DNA of 64,000 nt from Takakia lepidozioides (lineage: Eukaryota > Streptophyta > Takakiopsida > Takakiales > Takakiaceae), in NCBI GenBank assembly GCA_030704615.1, contig CM060733.1, positions 2,606,001-2,670,000 on the forward strand. The letters are read 5' to 3'. The first letter of the stretch is position 1; every line of letters begins with the position of its first letter. Under the pieces are notes generated by a model, which was not told where the DNA came from, did not search any database, and worked only from the letters and a program-made list of their open reading frames with translations. The position numbers and the translations under genes were made by a program. Positions 1 through 11,999 of the stretch are shown piece after piece.

Positions 1-322
1 GAGGACAGACAAAAGGCTTCGCTATACGATGCCAGCGAGAAAAATCCATTATTCAGTTTGATTTTCTGTACAACAACGGAATGTTTTCGCTGGTCTTGCG
101 CGGAAGGCATACCATGAAGTTGACAAAGTAAGTACCAACCCATTTTGTTACAGTAAATAACAGTTGCTAACTTGAGACAAGAAGGCAGCCCTGAAGCATG
201 ACAGAGAACCTGCAAGAAAATTGTTCCTTGCCTTCGTAAGAGCATCCAGTTGCTTGGCCCCACGATTTCGCTCCCGTTTTGCCGCATTCATTATACCTGG
301 TAATAGCCACTATGGTCATAAC
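1..322. other. No gene recognised
   Basis: I see no convincing coding exon, RNA gene or repeat here. The stretch lies downstream, on the minus strand, of the exon-like frames at 323–922 and could be their 3' flank. Confidence 0.4.
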
Positions 323-922
323 CTAAAGTGTCTGACAGTTCAAAAATAGTGTAAAAAGCTCTCCACACGAAACTGTTGTTGTGATGCTAGAGTAAACATC
401 ATTGTCCCAGGGAATGATGCGCACCAAGAGGGGGTGGTCACCAAAATTTTCATAGGCAATGAAAGGCCCTACAACACCTCCACTTGCATGTGGAGAGGGA
501 GAAAGAGAAAATACAGGCAGACCTTTTGTGGGTCGGACCATCTTGGCTCGCCTCAACCCTGACCCAAGAATCTCATAAGAAGGAGACACCATTGGCAGTT
601 GCTGGAAAGCTCCCACCTCCCGTTGCTTGATAGTAGCCTACATAGAATCGAATATGAATTTTCCCTCACACCTCTTATGGTGAACTCATGAACATATATT
701 CCAATGAATACCACAAACAAACCTCAATTCCTTGCTTAAATTCTCAACTTGCCATTCAAATGGAAATAGAACCTTGGAATTAGACTCCACAGCATTGTCC
801 AGCTGTAGCAGCTCCTCCAATTCATTAACATCATCTTCTTGAAGGTCCCCACCAGCCACTGCAATAGAGACACTCTGTGTTGCTCTTCCCAGTTTTGCCA
901 CGGGGAAATTAAGGGCTCCCAA
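323..922 (-). CDS. Two exon-like frames of an unrecognised gene (-)
   Basis: Two minus-strand open frames look like exons of a gene I cannot name. The upstream one (about 922 to 705) has protein-like composition with an acidic helix-like stretch (EELLQLDNAVES) and ends at a plausible donor, GAG|GTTTGT. The second (about 635 to 323) follows a plausible acceptor ending TAG, reads through IIPWDNDVYSS, and stops at 323. The two do not join cleanly in phase: the first donor leaves two bases, while the second frame wants phase 0. Either a short exon is missing or one boundary is wrong. A loose resemblance of the second frame to a conserved strand of GPI-transamidase subunit PIG-T is too weak to use. 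No start was found. Confidence 0.25.
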
Positions 923-1713
923 GCTACTTGTGGAGAATGACCTTGCTTTGTGACCTGCTCAGCCTCATCCCCAGAAAATTACTCTTCCATCAGTTACAGT
1001 CCACAGGTATGTGAGGATAGATTTCAATCAGTGGTTCATGGCCATGATGTGGCGATTTACATGTTCAGTTGCGAGTACTTAGAAGAGTTCACTAGGTCTT
1101 ACCAAATATCCCACGATGGAGCCCACTGCTGGATATGCTTGCCATACAAATATTCCATTGAAGATACATTCAAGGTAGCAAAGAAGTACCTGAGAATGTG
1201 CAGATTTTACAACGCCATGGATTAGTCAAAATGCAGGCAATACTTGGTCTGGGCCAAGCTCCGGGTAGATAAGATCGTGCTGGGCGACACTTGGAAAGGC
1301 AGGATTTTAATACGGAAATGTGTGGAATTACAGTTCGCATTGTCATCTGCATCGTTCTCCCTTCAGATAATTAAAGTGTCCACTCTCAGAACTGCCTTCT
1401 TGGGAGAGGCTTACTTAACGCTGAAGAATACTTCCGAAGATACATATCCTTTCTTCCTTCGATTCTGACATATTCAAGAGGATACCCAACGTTGCTGTAT
1501 ATACAACCGATGTTGTAAGCACAAAAATAGTTTGTCCTCAACATCTCACAGCTGCTTTGGAAGATTCATTCACGATCGCTGTTGCCCATACACCCTCCCC
1601 GAAACTCTCTCTCTGTCTCTCTCACAGCTAGCAATCTCAAGGCACCGACAGTGTGACTGGCGCTAAAATTTTCCTCACGCCACATGCTGGAATCTCTTAG
1701 TACGCACAGAACC
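923..1713. other. No gene recognised
   Basis: Small open frames occur on both strands but none has recognisable domains or paired splice sites. If the frames at 323–922 are real, their upstream exons should lie here on the minus strand. I could not pick them out. Confidence 0.35.
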
Positions 1714-2283
1714 CATTTCAGCTCCGTTGAAAAACCTAAATCTTTGGTGCCTCTGGTCCATCCATATCTACAGATGAACAAAACCCCTGGATGAATAGTT
1801 CACGGGAAACTTCCCAGTGATCTTGGTTTCTGGTTTCTGTAATAAGCATGTCCGCATTTTCAAGGACGACGATGTGTGAAGTGTATATGACAGACCCCGG
1901 TGGTGTGAAAGTTTGAGATTCCATGGCTTCTCCTACATGTTCTTCAGTCAACCAAGTCTGCACATTTCATAATTTCAGAATTTCACGACATTGAAAGCAG
2001 CTTCTAAAACAACAATTTTCTCTAATGGAAGTAGTCCGCTCAGCAGCCTTGGTTTTCCAAATTTAGGCATGGCAGTGTGCACTTGTCTCGCACATCTGAT
2101 CCAGATGGGTCTTCATCATTCAAGGAATTTTCTTCCAGTTCTTTTTTAGTACGGATTTTCTACATATCTACCCTACTTCAACTCATTATCTCTGAGAGTT
2201 CTGAATTGTCGCTCCGAGTTAATGCATCTATTTTGGTTTTCCCCTGTTGTGGGACCCGCTCTAAGAAGCAAGTTGTGCGATAA
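1714..2283. repeat. Dispersed repeat, copy 1
   Basis: This segment matches 13,041–13,888 in the same orientation over most of its length. Shared blocks include the stretch around 1,727–1,860 (corresponding to about 13,053–13,185) and 1,900–2,283 (about 13,510–13,888). By eye the copies are roughly 85–90% alike with small indels, and copy 2 has about 300 extra bases between the two blocks. On the minus strand both copies keep an open frame ending SSVDMDGPEAPKI followed by a stop. The family is unknown to me, and I see no terminal repeats or target duplication. It could be an old segmental duplication or an unclassified transposon. Confidence 0.75.
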
Positions 2284-3283
2284 AACCACCTCGGCTGTTT
2301 CTATGTGCTAGTTTCATATGACGTGTCTTGAGCTTGGAGGAGATGCGGACTTCCTCTTAAACAACCCTCACAATTGCAAGGGGTTGTACTCAAAAAAACA
2401 AGTTTTGCACGCAGTAGTGAGGCACTGAGACGCATAGAGGATCGGGTTGTCAATTATAAACATATGTAACAAAACGGCATCTGATTGTTAGTTCAAGTAG
2501 AAGCTACTTGCTTCCTGCAGGTACGTGTTATGAAGTTGTCTTGCAGACACTCGGCCTGGGACATGATTATTCGATAGTGTGGTAGGAAGGGCATTGATTG
2601 CTTTGGAAACTTCAACCTTCCCTTTCTGTAGGAACAACCTCACGGTTGGTGGAGGTCATGGGCATCGTGAAGCCTGGATAAGGCCCTTTGCTTGCTTCTG
2701 AAATTGACATTCTTCCTTTCTTATAGAGAGTACTGTATATAAGATCATCTCATTGTGTCAATCTGTTATCTTTTGTGAATGTTTATTGTAACAAGCTCTG
2801 TATGAACAGGGGATACTGAAATTGTCACATTTTCTGTTCCCCAAAAGTCATATGACAACAAATCCAAAACGTTGCAAACCATTTTCTTGTGTATGTGTAT
2901 GGTACACAAAATGGCGGAGCAAAGTCTTTAGTCTTGTAACTGGTGAATGAGAATTTTATTCAAATTCGAAGACGATTATTCAATTCAACGAAACACAAAT
3001 GAAGCCCCACAATTTGGGTGGTTTGTTCCCGACACTAACCTCAAGGGAGCCACGATATGAAGCTGCAAGATCTGTAGCTTTGGAACGTTAAGACCTGTCG
3101 CAAATTGAGCAAATCGCTGTTGGCATCAGAACTCCTATTTTTCAGTTACAGATTTTTATATCTGTTAATGACACGGCGAGGGTGCGAGCAGAATTCAGTA
3201 GAGCAATCTCTGTTCCTTGAAAGAAATTGGTTGCCGATGGCTTACTGTTACTTGAGGCATGTTGATGCTGGAGATCTATGTAT
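2284..3283. other. Intergenic, 3' flank of the phosphatase gene
   Basis: No gene is recognisable. The part nearest 3,283 should contain the 3' UTR of the minus-strand phosphatase gene. A canonical polyadenylation signal was not assigned with confidence. Confidence 0.4.
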
Positions 3284-6200
3284 TTATCCAAGATCGGCAG
3301 AGGTGGTTGGCATGCACTGGGGGGAGGAGCTGGTGTCGCATCCGAGGACGTCAGAGTAGGCTCTGGTGATAGTGAAGCTGTCCACCACAGCATTGTCTGC
3401 GCTGTGCTTGTACTCGAATAGCAAGTGCTGGTGATTGGTTGCAGTTAACTTGGTGTATCCAAATGCAATGTCCTTGAAGAGGGACCAAGTAGTGTTGGTG
3501 AGGCCGTATCCCGCAAGTTCCCTACCTGCCCCTCCCGTCACAATGTGGATCGTAGCGTTGAAGTGACCTGCATATGCATTGGTGAAGGTGCTGGTCAGGG
3601 GCACACAATTGCTCTGCGTGCACAAAACAAGACCAGATCTGTAAGTGCAATTCCACATCCAACCCCGTAACCCTGGTACTAACTTGTACCAGCTTATTAG
3701 TACGATTTGGATGTGGGGCGTGGCGCAAGGGAACAACATTGTACCTCATAGACAGGGCATGTTCGCTCGTAATTGTGCACATGTCCATAGAAGGCGATGT
3801 CGACCTTATGCTTCTGCCACAAATCTTGCAAGTTATCGCGTCCCATGGGTTCGCCGAATGTACCCAAGACTTGATATTCGTCAGCAGACGAGTACCCAAG
3901 CACACGATGTGCCATGAAGATCGACCAGGGCTGTGACCTGCGGTCGACGGAACCCAAACACTTATCCAACCATTTCCATTGCTCAGAGCCCCTCCTCCAA
4001 TCTTCCTCAGAGTCGGCCACACAGAAGTGGAACATCCCATAATTTGCTTCGTACCTGTAGAGAATTTGTGAATCAGCGAAACAGAGTTAGGGTGAGACTG
4101 GACTGTGTACAATGTAACCTAATTAGAGAGCATCAAGAGTCAAAGTGAAGAAAACTGGAATGATGAATGGGTGAATCATGTAACATTCGGAGGTGCATCA
4201 TTTACCAGAATTTGTCCTTGTTCTTGGTGGGCATGTAGTAAGTGGTCTCGGTCGGCCCACCACATTCACCACCAGAATCCTTGTTTTGATAGAATGAGCT
4301 AGTTCCAGGCCAGTCACGTTCATGGTTACCGCTGTAATGGTCAGGCAGAGCATGAAATTAGCGCTTGAAATGTATTACGTAACCCATGATTGTAGGAATA
4401 GACTAGGGTCCGTAATTGTAAGACCATTTGCAAGCATTCCGTATAGTCTGCGACCAGGAGTGGAGCAGGGAAGAGGATTTTGACGAATTACCTGGAAAGC
4501 ATGTAAGGCACAGTCTTGGTGATGGTAGAAACCTGCTCTACGTACTGGTCCCATTCTGCAATGTACCCATTCGCATACACGATATCTCCGTTGTGGAACA
4601 CAAGGTCGATGTTGGCAAGATCCTTAACAATTGCATCAGTGGTGTTCAGAGCTCCAGGTTGAGTATTTATGTATTCGTTAGATCCATCGCGTTCGTGCTG
4701 TTGCACACAAATGGAGAAACGTTACAGTGTAATAATTGGAGCATGCACCAATTCTTCGAGTTCACAAACTGTAAAACCTTATCATGTATCTGTATGAAAA
4801 TTTGAAGGAATGGCTTACCTTTCCCATGTCTCCGAAAATAACAACACGCTGCGGGGAGTCTTCGCCAGGGCCAGGAGAGGACTTGAAGGAATTCATTTCG
4901 CCCCATACGTAGTGTCCATTCTTCAACTTGTGTCCCACCTTGTAGAAGTACCTATTGGATTATACATGGTTTCAATTTCAAGCATCAGAGTCTCATCAGA
5001 GTCTTGCAAGAATTGAAACTCCCGGACAATGTGGACGTAGAAGCAATAAGTACACATTGGACAAGGATCGACACTCACATGGAGCTAGGCCACAACCCCT
5101 CGAGGAAGGCGGTGTGCATGTAACCTGGATCTCTCCATCCAATGGTGCTTGCAGGTGGTCCTAATCTCACAACCACATATAACCATCTTCTCAGAGTTTA
5201 CCCAGGATGAGGATTACAACCGGGGATACGCTCTCTTTCAAGGGAAATCAATCGCAAACAGATTCTACCCAGGTGATCTGTAGGCTGTGACAAAAAATAG
5301 ACTGGAGTTGATTCATTGTCCATCCTTCCATCAAATTGGCTGCCCAGATTGCTGAACTAGAGAACTCACCGCACATATCAGACTTCTTGTAAGTGCGAGT
5401 GATAGCGAGGACGGTGGTCCATGATGCGTCTTCCTCCCACTTGTAGGCCACTACTGGCCGTGCGTCTGCATTGCTGTACCCACTTGTCCAGGTCACGGTA
5501 ATCTGCAGTGTTCAAATATTGAAATTATGTACTCTTCACAGGGGTAAAATGCAAGGATCTTTAAGACTGACTACTACATTCTCGGCTATCCTAAACGAAA
5601 TCGCTGTTCTCTACTATCTCCCTTGAGTTATTCTCGACAAATGCCTTCACACATCCACAAGCGCTGAAATACAGTGTAGGGAATGGCTGTTGCTCACTTC
5701 ATCCCATTCTTTTCCAAGAGCCAGCCTTGGCCAAAGTGGGGCATTGGGATTTTTGAAGCTGATGGCCTTGGACATGCCCTCCAGAACCGGCTGTACACCC
5801 AAATCCATAACCTCAGAGATTAGCGACTGGATAAACATCCCTCCATGCTAAACAAAATGAGCGGGCTCAGAGGAATCCGTTTGAATTTCTTATTCTTGTA
5901 GATGTGTTAAAGACTGACCACGAAATACAAAGATATTGGTGATAGGATGAACCAGATGTATTCCAGGTCAACTGTCTAGAAGACATCGGTGATTTATTGG
6001 CCTTTCGTTGCAAATCACAGTGAACCATAAAAAGAAATAGACTTGAGCTGGCTCATACACCTTCGCTGCATTCAATCGATTCTTACCTTGTCAAGACCTC
6101 CAGAGAAGAATCCGAATGCGTAGTCGTAGCGCTGGTTGATCAGCCTGAAGCTGTAAGAGCCATTTCCACTCTTCACATAGTTTGAAGACTTGTTTGCAAA

Positions 6201-7603
6201 AATCAACTGCACATCAACACAGGTTTTAGAGGAGTATCCGTATTTTGTGGTTTAGGAGATGATCCACAGGACGGAAAAATGGTCTTCCTTTGAACAAGAT
6301 ATTATTTACATGATTCGGCATCTAGGAAGAGCTGACGACTGGAAAACTCTGTCCTCTGGTGTTATGGGTAGAGACGAATCTTCATCTTCTTGTTACCTTG
6401 ATGGGAGAGGAGCAGATGTAAGGAGACTGGTCCGTCTGTTGAGTTAGATTCAAGTCTTGCGTGCATTCAGCACCACTGCGGAATACAATCATCTCATAAA
6501 GTCAGCTTCAATTTCGGTGGATTAAATGGCTTCCCCATGGCGTCCTTGAAACACTGTGGCCTTATTAAGAGCCCATCATGGCATCCTTCTAGATAAGGAG
6601 AATCGATCGCACAGGGTGGCTGTAAGTATTTGTAACTCCCATTTACAACTATGAGCACCGTAGAAGAGAGTTACTATCTTGTAGAAGCTTGTGACTATCT
6701 TCGTGGGTTTGACAAGCCCTATCATCATCTTGACCATGAAATTTACATCATGAATGTGTTGCTGTTTTTAGAAAGATCAGTGGCACTCGTCTAACAGCTT
6801 CGTCTTCATAACCACAACGTCATGTTCTTTCGTAAACTAGTGCACGTACTTGAAGTTGGCAGGAGAGAACAGCCCAATCCAGTCGGAGGCAGCTGCTCCC
6901 GTTGTCTTTGAGAATGTGACGGTGACCCAGGCAAACGATTCCCCCTGTACACATCGTTTAATGAATTCACAAGTAAGAGTTGACATTATATTTGTTTGTG
7001 TGCACAGTTTACAAAAGGCTACGTTTGATGAGCCTTGCGGACATGTCCCAGGTTTGAAGATTATCACACGCAAAAATAAACAATTCGAGTTATTTTGAGT
7101 AAGCTTGAGGGACACAGGACACCGCAGCGATATAATACTGAGAATTACATCACTTGTCTCTTTAATAAGACTATCTCATGCTGTGATGGAGGGACGCTCT
7201 TGGTATGGATTTACGAACTCCATACGGGATAACACGGAGCTTACAACTTCAGCTCTATTCGCAAAGCTTACTGGTATGACAAACTTCAACTGGAGTTGTA
7301 GCTAGGGTGTTCCTCGACGCTGTTGCAATTGCCTTCCGAGATACTGTTACTTGCAAGGTACTAAAAAAGAAGAGGTGGAATGTTTGAAAAGAGAATGGTC
7401 AGATTGTGTACTTTGAGGCCAAGAGTCTCATTACTGACGCTGATGTTTACAGCGGGGTTCATAGCAGTGAGCTGGCGATGCAGAGCAACGAGAGACAAGG
7501 GTTGATTAGGATCGACTCTGTTCTCCCTGGAATGAGCAGCTGCTAAGCATGGCAACAAGAGCAGGAGTGATAGGGACACGAGGAGCTGCAAAGATCGATC
7601 CAT
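3284..7603 (-). CDS. Purple acid phosphatase, PAP1/24/27-like, 12 exons
   Basis: Secreted binuclear-metal phosphoesterase predicted to cleave phosphate esters in wall or vacuole. Exons run 7603–7412, 6944–6850, 6475–6397, 6206–6087, 5790–5698, 5502–5370, 5160–5079, 4951–4819, 4697–4492, 4331–4206, 4054–3745 and 3613–3284. All phases agree and give 632 residues, normal for large plant PAPs. The ATG at 7603 opens a leucine-rich signal peptide (residues 1–23). An N-terminal fibronectin-like domain (WIGLFSPANF) is followed by the metallophosphoesterase core. All seven metal ligands are visible: D in GDMGK, D and Y in GDIVY, N in GNHERDWP, H in AHRV, and both H in GHVH. Arabidopsis relatives of this branch are often labelled 'probable inactive', so activity cannot be read from homology. 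No frameshift was seen. Confidence 0.95.
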
Positions 7604-8312
7604 CTTGATACTCCAGCATATGTCTGCCGTAATCATAAGCAACATACACCCATGAATTAGCGTATCCTACCACACTCCAAGCAGCATAAGAAAAACCTGG
7701 GTCTGCCGTCTGTGTGTGTGGGTGATGTGTAGAACGCACAAAATCACTACACTCTTGGTACTAACAACTCAGATTCAGAACGACACTGGATTTTCAAACT
7801 TGAAATTGGAAACTTAAGTGTGCACTTGAGCATAGACATCTCAACGTCAATGAATCGGTAATCTTCAAAATCAAAACAGCACAATGACAACCGATTGTCA
7901 AATTCAGTGTACGAACCAAGAGCCATACATGCAGAGCTACCTTTGTCATGAAAAACTTCAGGATAACACTTCAGCTACTTCTGCGATTAGTACCAAGCTT
8001 GGAAATTTCTCTATAAACTAGTTGTATACCGAAACCACAGTGACGCACCAGTTAGATGAAGAATGCATTCTCAAAGGATCCAGGGTGCTGGATGAAGAGG
8101 ATTCCACTTATCAGAGGACTCTTGGGGACAAATAGGTTGTTTATAAATGCAGGCTGTTGAAGAAGTGCTGGTTGCCTCAGCAGCACGACGATTAAGTTAT
8201 CATGTCTTGCTCCGGTTTGGCATTATCCAACTTGTCATTATCCTATTTGTGATAAGTTTACACTTGGGACGTTGTTCCCTCATTTTTGGTGATACAATCA
8301 AGATGTGATAGT
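7604..8312. other. 5' flank of the phosphatase gene
   Basis: Should hold the promoter and 5' UTR of the minus-strand phosphatase gene, which starts at 7603. I see no clear TATA box at the usual distance and no other gene. Confidence 0.4.
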
Positions 8313-8482
8313 AACGAGAGTGACCTAACTTACCCAACGAGAGTGACCTAACTCAACTTTGGGTGGGATATTCAAAGTCATATACTGTTTGACCTTGTTG
8401 GGTGGGATATTCAAGGTCAGATACTGTTTGACCTTGAATGTCAAGGTTACTACAGTATATGACCTTGAATATCCCACCCAAA
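8313..8482. repeat. Direct repeats followed by a foldback hairpin
   Basis: An 18-base direct repeat, AACGAGAGTGACCTAACT, occurs at 8313–8330 and 8336–8353. It is followed by a 30-base inverted repeat. Left arm 8358–8387 and right arm 8453–8482 are complementary with one mismatch. The left arm and part of the loop are also a 39-base direct duplication (starting at 8361 and 8400). The RNA would form a stem of about 30 bp. This looks like a relic foldback transposon or a hairpin. No flanking target duplication was identified. Confidence 0.75.
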
Positions 8483-8540
8483 TTTGATGCCACACTGGAG
8501 AATGCCAGACTCGGCCATGTGCCGTGAGTGAGGCCCATAC

Positions 8541-9273
8541 CAGTGTTGGACTGGTATCATGGTTTTTTGATGCCACTAGGGTAAGGGTATTGGGGGTAGA
8601 GTCGAATTATTCAAACCAGTATGGTACTGGTATCAAATGATGTGTAAGTTTGATAGCATGGTATGATATAAATGGTATGGTATCAAAGTGAAAATCAGAC
8701 TGGTATGGTATTAAACAAATTTTTAAAAGTCATACCAGCCTGGTATGGTATTAAACAAATTTTTAAAAGTCATACCAGCCTGGTATGTGGTCTTGGTACC
8801 AGCCAGCTGCACTAGTGCAGTTCTTTCTAACTCTTAAAATAAAAAATAAAAAATAAAAAAATAAAAAAAATAGACCAAGTGGCCCATTCCAATATTGAAA
8901 TGGCCATTTGAATAGTTCAAATGGCCCCTAACTCTTCTTTATCACTCTTGAAGTGCAGAAACTAACACATTGCATTTCATCTACTCATCTTCAAACATAT
9001 TAGCATCCTATAACATCCCTAATGAAAACTACCCTAAACCCTACCCATGCATCCTCTCCCTAGAAGGGCGCATGCATGGTATTGGGGTGGTATTGCGAGG
9101 AAGACGACCACACTGGTCTGGTTTGCGCCAGGTTTTTTGAAGTCCATGTATCCTACCCCACCAAGGTATTGCCGGGTCTTGCCCTTGGAGGTACCCGCCT
9201 GGTATGATCCTTCATACCATTACCCTTACCCTAGTTGATACCTGTCCTAGACCTATATACCGGTCCAATACTG
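8541..9273. mobile_element. Non-autonomous hAT element (MITE), 733 bp
   Basis: The element is bracketed by a perfect 8-base direct repeat GCCCATAC at 8533–8540 and 9274–9281. Its ends are terminal inverted repeats: CAGTGTTGGACTGGTAT on the left, and CAGTATTGGACCGGTAT on the right read inward, 15 of 17 matching. An 8-bp target duplication and CAGTGTTGG-type ends are diagnostic of the hAT superfamily. A further 15-base inverted pair lies just inside (8575–8589 and 9221–9235). There is no transposase, so it would have depended on a helper. It contains an internal 40-base tandem repeat and many GGTATGG words, which may be subterminal transposase-binding sites (inference). Confidence 0.85.
8701..8780. 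repeat. Perfect 40-bp tandem repeat inside the MITE
   Basis: Two identical 40-base units lie at 8701–8740 and 8741–8780. Each contains an inverted pair, TGGTATG and CATACCAG, around an AT-rich core, so each unit is itself a small palindrome. Perfect identity suggests a recent local duplication. Confidence 0.9.
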
Positions 9274-9281
9274 GCCCATAC

Positions 9282-10556
9282 CACACTAGCGACACACCAA
9301 CGCCACTGACGTGGACATTGTAGGCTAGGGATTGTTGGATGATATAGGTCCATGTCACCAAGCGACAATGAATCGGCTACCTTATCTTTTCATTCTAAAA
9401 TAACCAATTCTTAGAACTTTAACATTATGTGGCTTTGCGATGGCGAGAGAATCTGTCATGACAAAATGTCGTCCTAAAATTGTGGATTTCCAGGGGACAC
9501 TGCCTGGAAATCCATATTTCACGGTAATGTAACATGTAGCTTGGCGCCAGTTTGGAGCCATGTCAACGCCTCTCCACTGCAGCAGCTAGTGTGGTAGGCA
9601 GAGCGGCACACTGCCCTCCCTTAACCCAATAGGAAGGTCCAAAATTGAGTGTCGTTGCCCCTCTTGCCGCTAGTGTGGTATCGCCTTTGTTGAGTCCCTA
9701 GGGAGTCCCAAGCACTCCGCCAGCCTTGATCCCAATGGTCCTCTTTGTTTTGTTCTATCTCTGTCAGAGCGGGCCTTGGTCATTCAAGACGTAATTCATG
9801 GAATAGCTATCACAAGCAGGACTAGGGTATCCCGCCGCCTATAGTTATGGGGCTTCATTTCTGATGAAAAGATAACTGGAAACAAAAGATAGAATGGTTT
9901 TGTTCAAAGATTCACGATCTCCCGCCTACTGTTTTCTTCTTTCTCGCACTCTGTTGTCAGACAACATTGCCCGATCGCCAGGCTCTCTTCCTCCAGGGAC
10001 GGCCAATTGAAACTACTGCACAAATATACTATCGAGACTTGAACTCTATATAAGTAGTCATCAGAATCATACAACCAATATACTGGTCATGATCAGTTTC
10101 ACATTTACAAGTGTTCTAATACATCATACTGTTCATTGGCATCTCAGCACTATTACCTGGAAGTCACAGTACAGATAAAACATAGCTACAAGCCCTGCAG
10201 CACAACAACGTAAGCAGAGTATGCACATCTAGGCAGACGCACACCCTAGCATCTATCGCGTATATCTGAGCAGCAATACAACAGCATAAAACAATACTAC
10301 ATAAATGGACACTTATATGAAAGCGGGAAAACAATGGTGACGTGTCAGTAGCATGTAGTCGTCGCTCTTGGTGACTCCATCGCTCCTGATTCATTCAGCG
10401 TAGTCACTTGCAGTAACTAACAAATGCAATGCTCACTGGCTTACTGATATATTCATCTCGGTCGACGCCTCCATTTCGTAGGAACGCTCATTACTGGTCA
10501 TGAGATACTGCAGCAATTCATTCAGAGGGCCAGATACGCCGCTTCCACACTTTTCT
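9282..10556. other. No gene recognised
   Basis: The stretch beyond the MITE shows no exon with recognisable protein similarity, no RNA gene and no clear repeat. Open frames on the minus strand near 10.2–10.4 kb look like chance frames. Confidence 0.4.
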
Positions 10557-10855
10557 ATGCATGTCTTCATAACTCGGCCTCTCCCATGGCGGCTAGCTTA
10601 AATGCGCGTTAGCCTTTTCTGGCAAATGACAATGTGATGTCGGCAACATAAGAGCATGACCAGCAGTGGCGCGGTAAACAAACATGCCAACGCCATTATA
10701 CTAGCCCACCTCCCACGGTAAAACCCCCCTCCCGGTGGGCGCACGGCTCAGATGCGCTCCAGGCTGAGATGCATACGTTGACTTGTGGGCCCTGCCACCT
10801 ACCCCGCCACCCGTCAGCACATGTGAGCGAGAATGCCCAGATAAGACGTTGTCGT

Positions 10856-10896
<41 letters not shown>

Positions 10897-11484
10897 GGGG
10901 GGACGGCAACGGAATTCTAGATGTCGTGCTTGAAGAGCGGATTTGCAAGATGGCTGGCACTTTAAGGAGTGGAGTGCTGCTGCTGGGGAGGCGGGAAGAG
11001 CCCCGAAATTGCCAGCCGCGACATTTTGGAGTTGGCGCGTCTGCAATAGCCGCTGCTGGCCATGCTCGAAGTCTGAACTTCATTCTTCGGGATTCTGTGT
11101 GTACTCACTCGCTTTGTATTATCACAACGCAATTCCCTGTGAACTGCTTAATCTCCTAATCGGTTTCCTTCTCAATTGTGTGGTGTGTCAGAACAAAGGA
11201 GTTGCTCGACAACCTCTTCTACCAAGGCATCGTGCGATACTCCACCTATCCTCGCAATACAGATGTAGTATTTGTTGTGTGATGGCATAAGTGACCTACA
11301 AGGATTTCGTGTCTGTATCTCCTAAAAATTCCGCCTGGCATGCTTTCATAACTTGGCCTCTCCCATGGCGGCTAGCTTAAACGCGCATTTGCCTTTCCTA
11401 GCTATGACAAGGCATGCTTTCATAACTTGGCCTCTCCCATGGCGGCTAGCTGAAACGCGCATTTGCCTTTCCTAGCTATGACAA
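10557..11484. repeat. 74-bp repeat family: one distant and two tandem copies
   Basis: Two tandem 74-base units at 11,337–11,410 and 11,411–11,484 differ by about one base. A third, diverged copy lies at about 10,557–10,628 in the same orientation. All share the core CCTCTCCCATGGCGGCTAGC. Just after the second tandem unit is GGTTCGATTCT, which resembles a tRNA B-box, but no tRNA fold is present. Confidence 0.85.
10856..10894 (+). repeat. Homopolymer of 39 G
   Basis: An uninterrupted run of 39 guanines is followed by TTGGGGGGAC. It could form stacked G-quadruplexes. Its true length is unreliable in any assembly. Proline- or glycine-rich frames drawn across it are artefacts of the run. Confidence 0.95.
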
Positions 11485-11999
11485 GGTGGTGGTTCGATTC
11501 TGGGCAAAGGACCGAACACAACCCCTCAACCCCCGGTACCCTGTCTCGCCCGAAATTCATTGGGATGACTGCAAACTGACTCCTCCCAACCAGTCCTTAA
11601 TCTTCACAGAGACAAAATGGTTGTGCAAGCTCAAAAAGATGAATAGCAACGAATTCTTCTTTACTTTCCAAGAAAATTCCGTCCCAGTGTTTGGGTGAGA
11701 AGGTGGGTGGTAGAACATTTGGGGAGGGATGGTGGTTTGTCACAATTTCTGTCTCACTATGGAGAGGGGCTTTTATGGACTAGGCAACCGGCGAGAGGCC
11801 ACGAGTTACCACATGTACCGTGGCCTCGAGCCGGTTACCGGACATAACCAGGTTTTTGAAACATCGAGAGTGACAGTCATCCATGCGTAGCGAGGTTATC
11901 GATACTTTACATCCAAGCGCAGTCAGGCTTGTGAGGGTAAAAGGTTAGCGCCTGTAACCAGCGTCTAGTGAGCCAGTCGTTAGTAGACACGTACTCGAG

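Noticed and set aside
323-616. PIG-T (GPI transamidase subunit) identity for the exon-like frame
   Set aside because: Only a short stretch around IIPW resembles it. Flanking sequence and the rest of the exon do not fit.
10696-11290. Long proline- or glycine-rich frames across the G-run
   Set aside because: They exist only because a 39-base homopolymer lacks stops. The flanking parts show no domains.
11411-11510. tRNA-like B-box (GGTTCGATTCT) after the tandem repeats
   Set aside because: No acceptor stem, anticodon arm or proper A-box can be folded around it, so it is not called a tRNA. A tRNA-derived SINE remains possible but unsupported.
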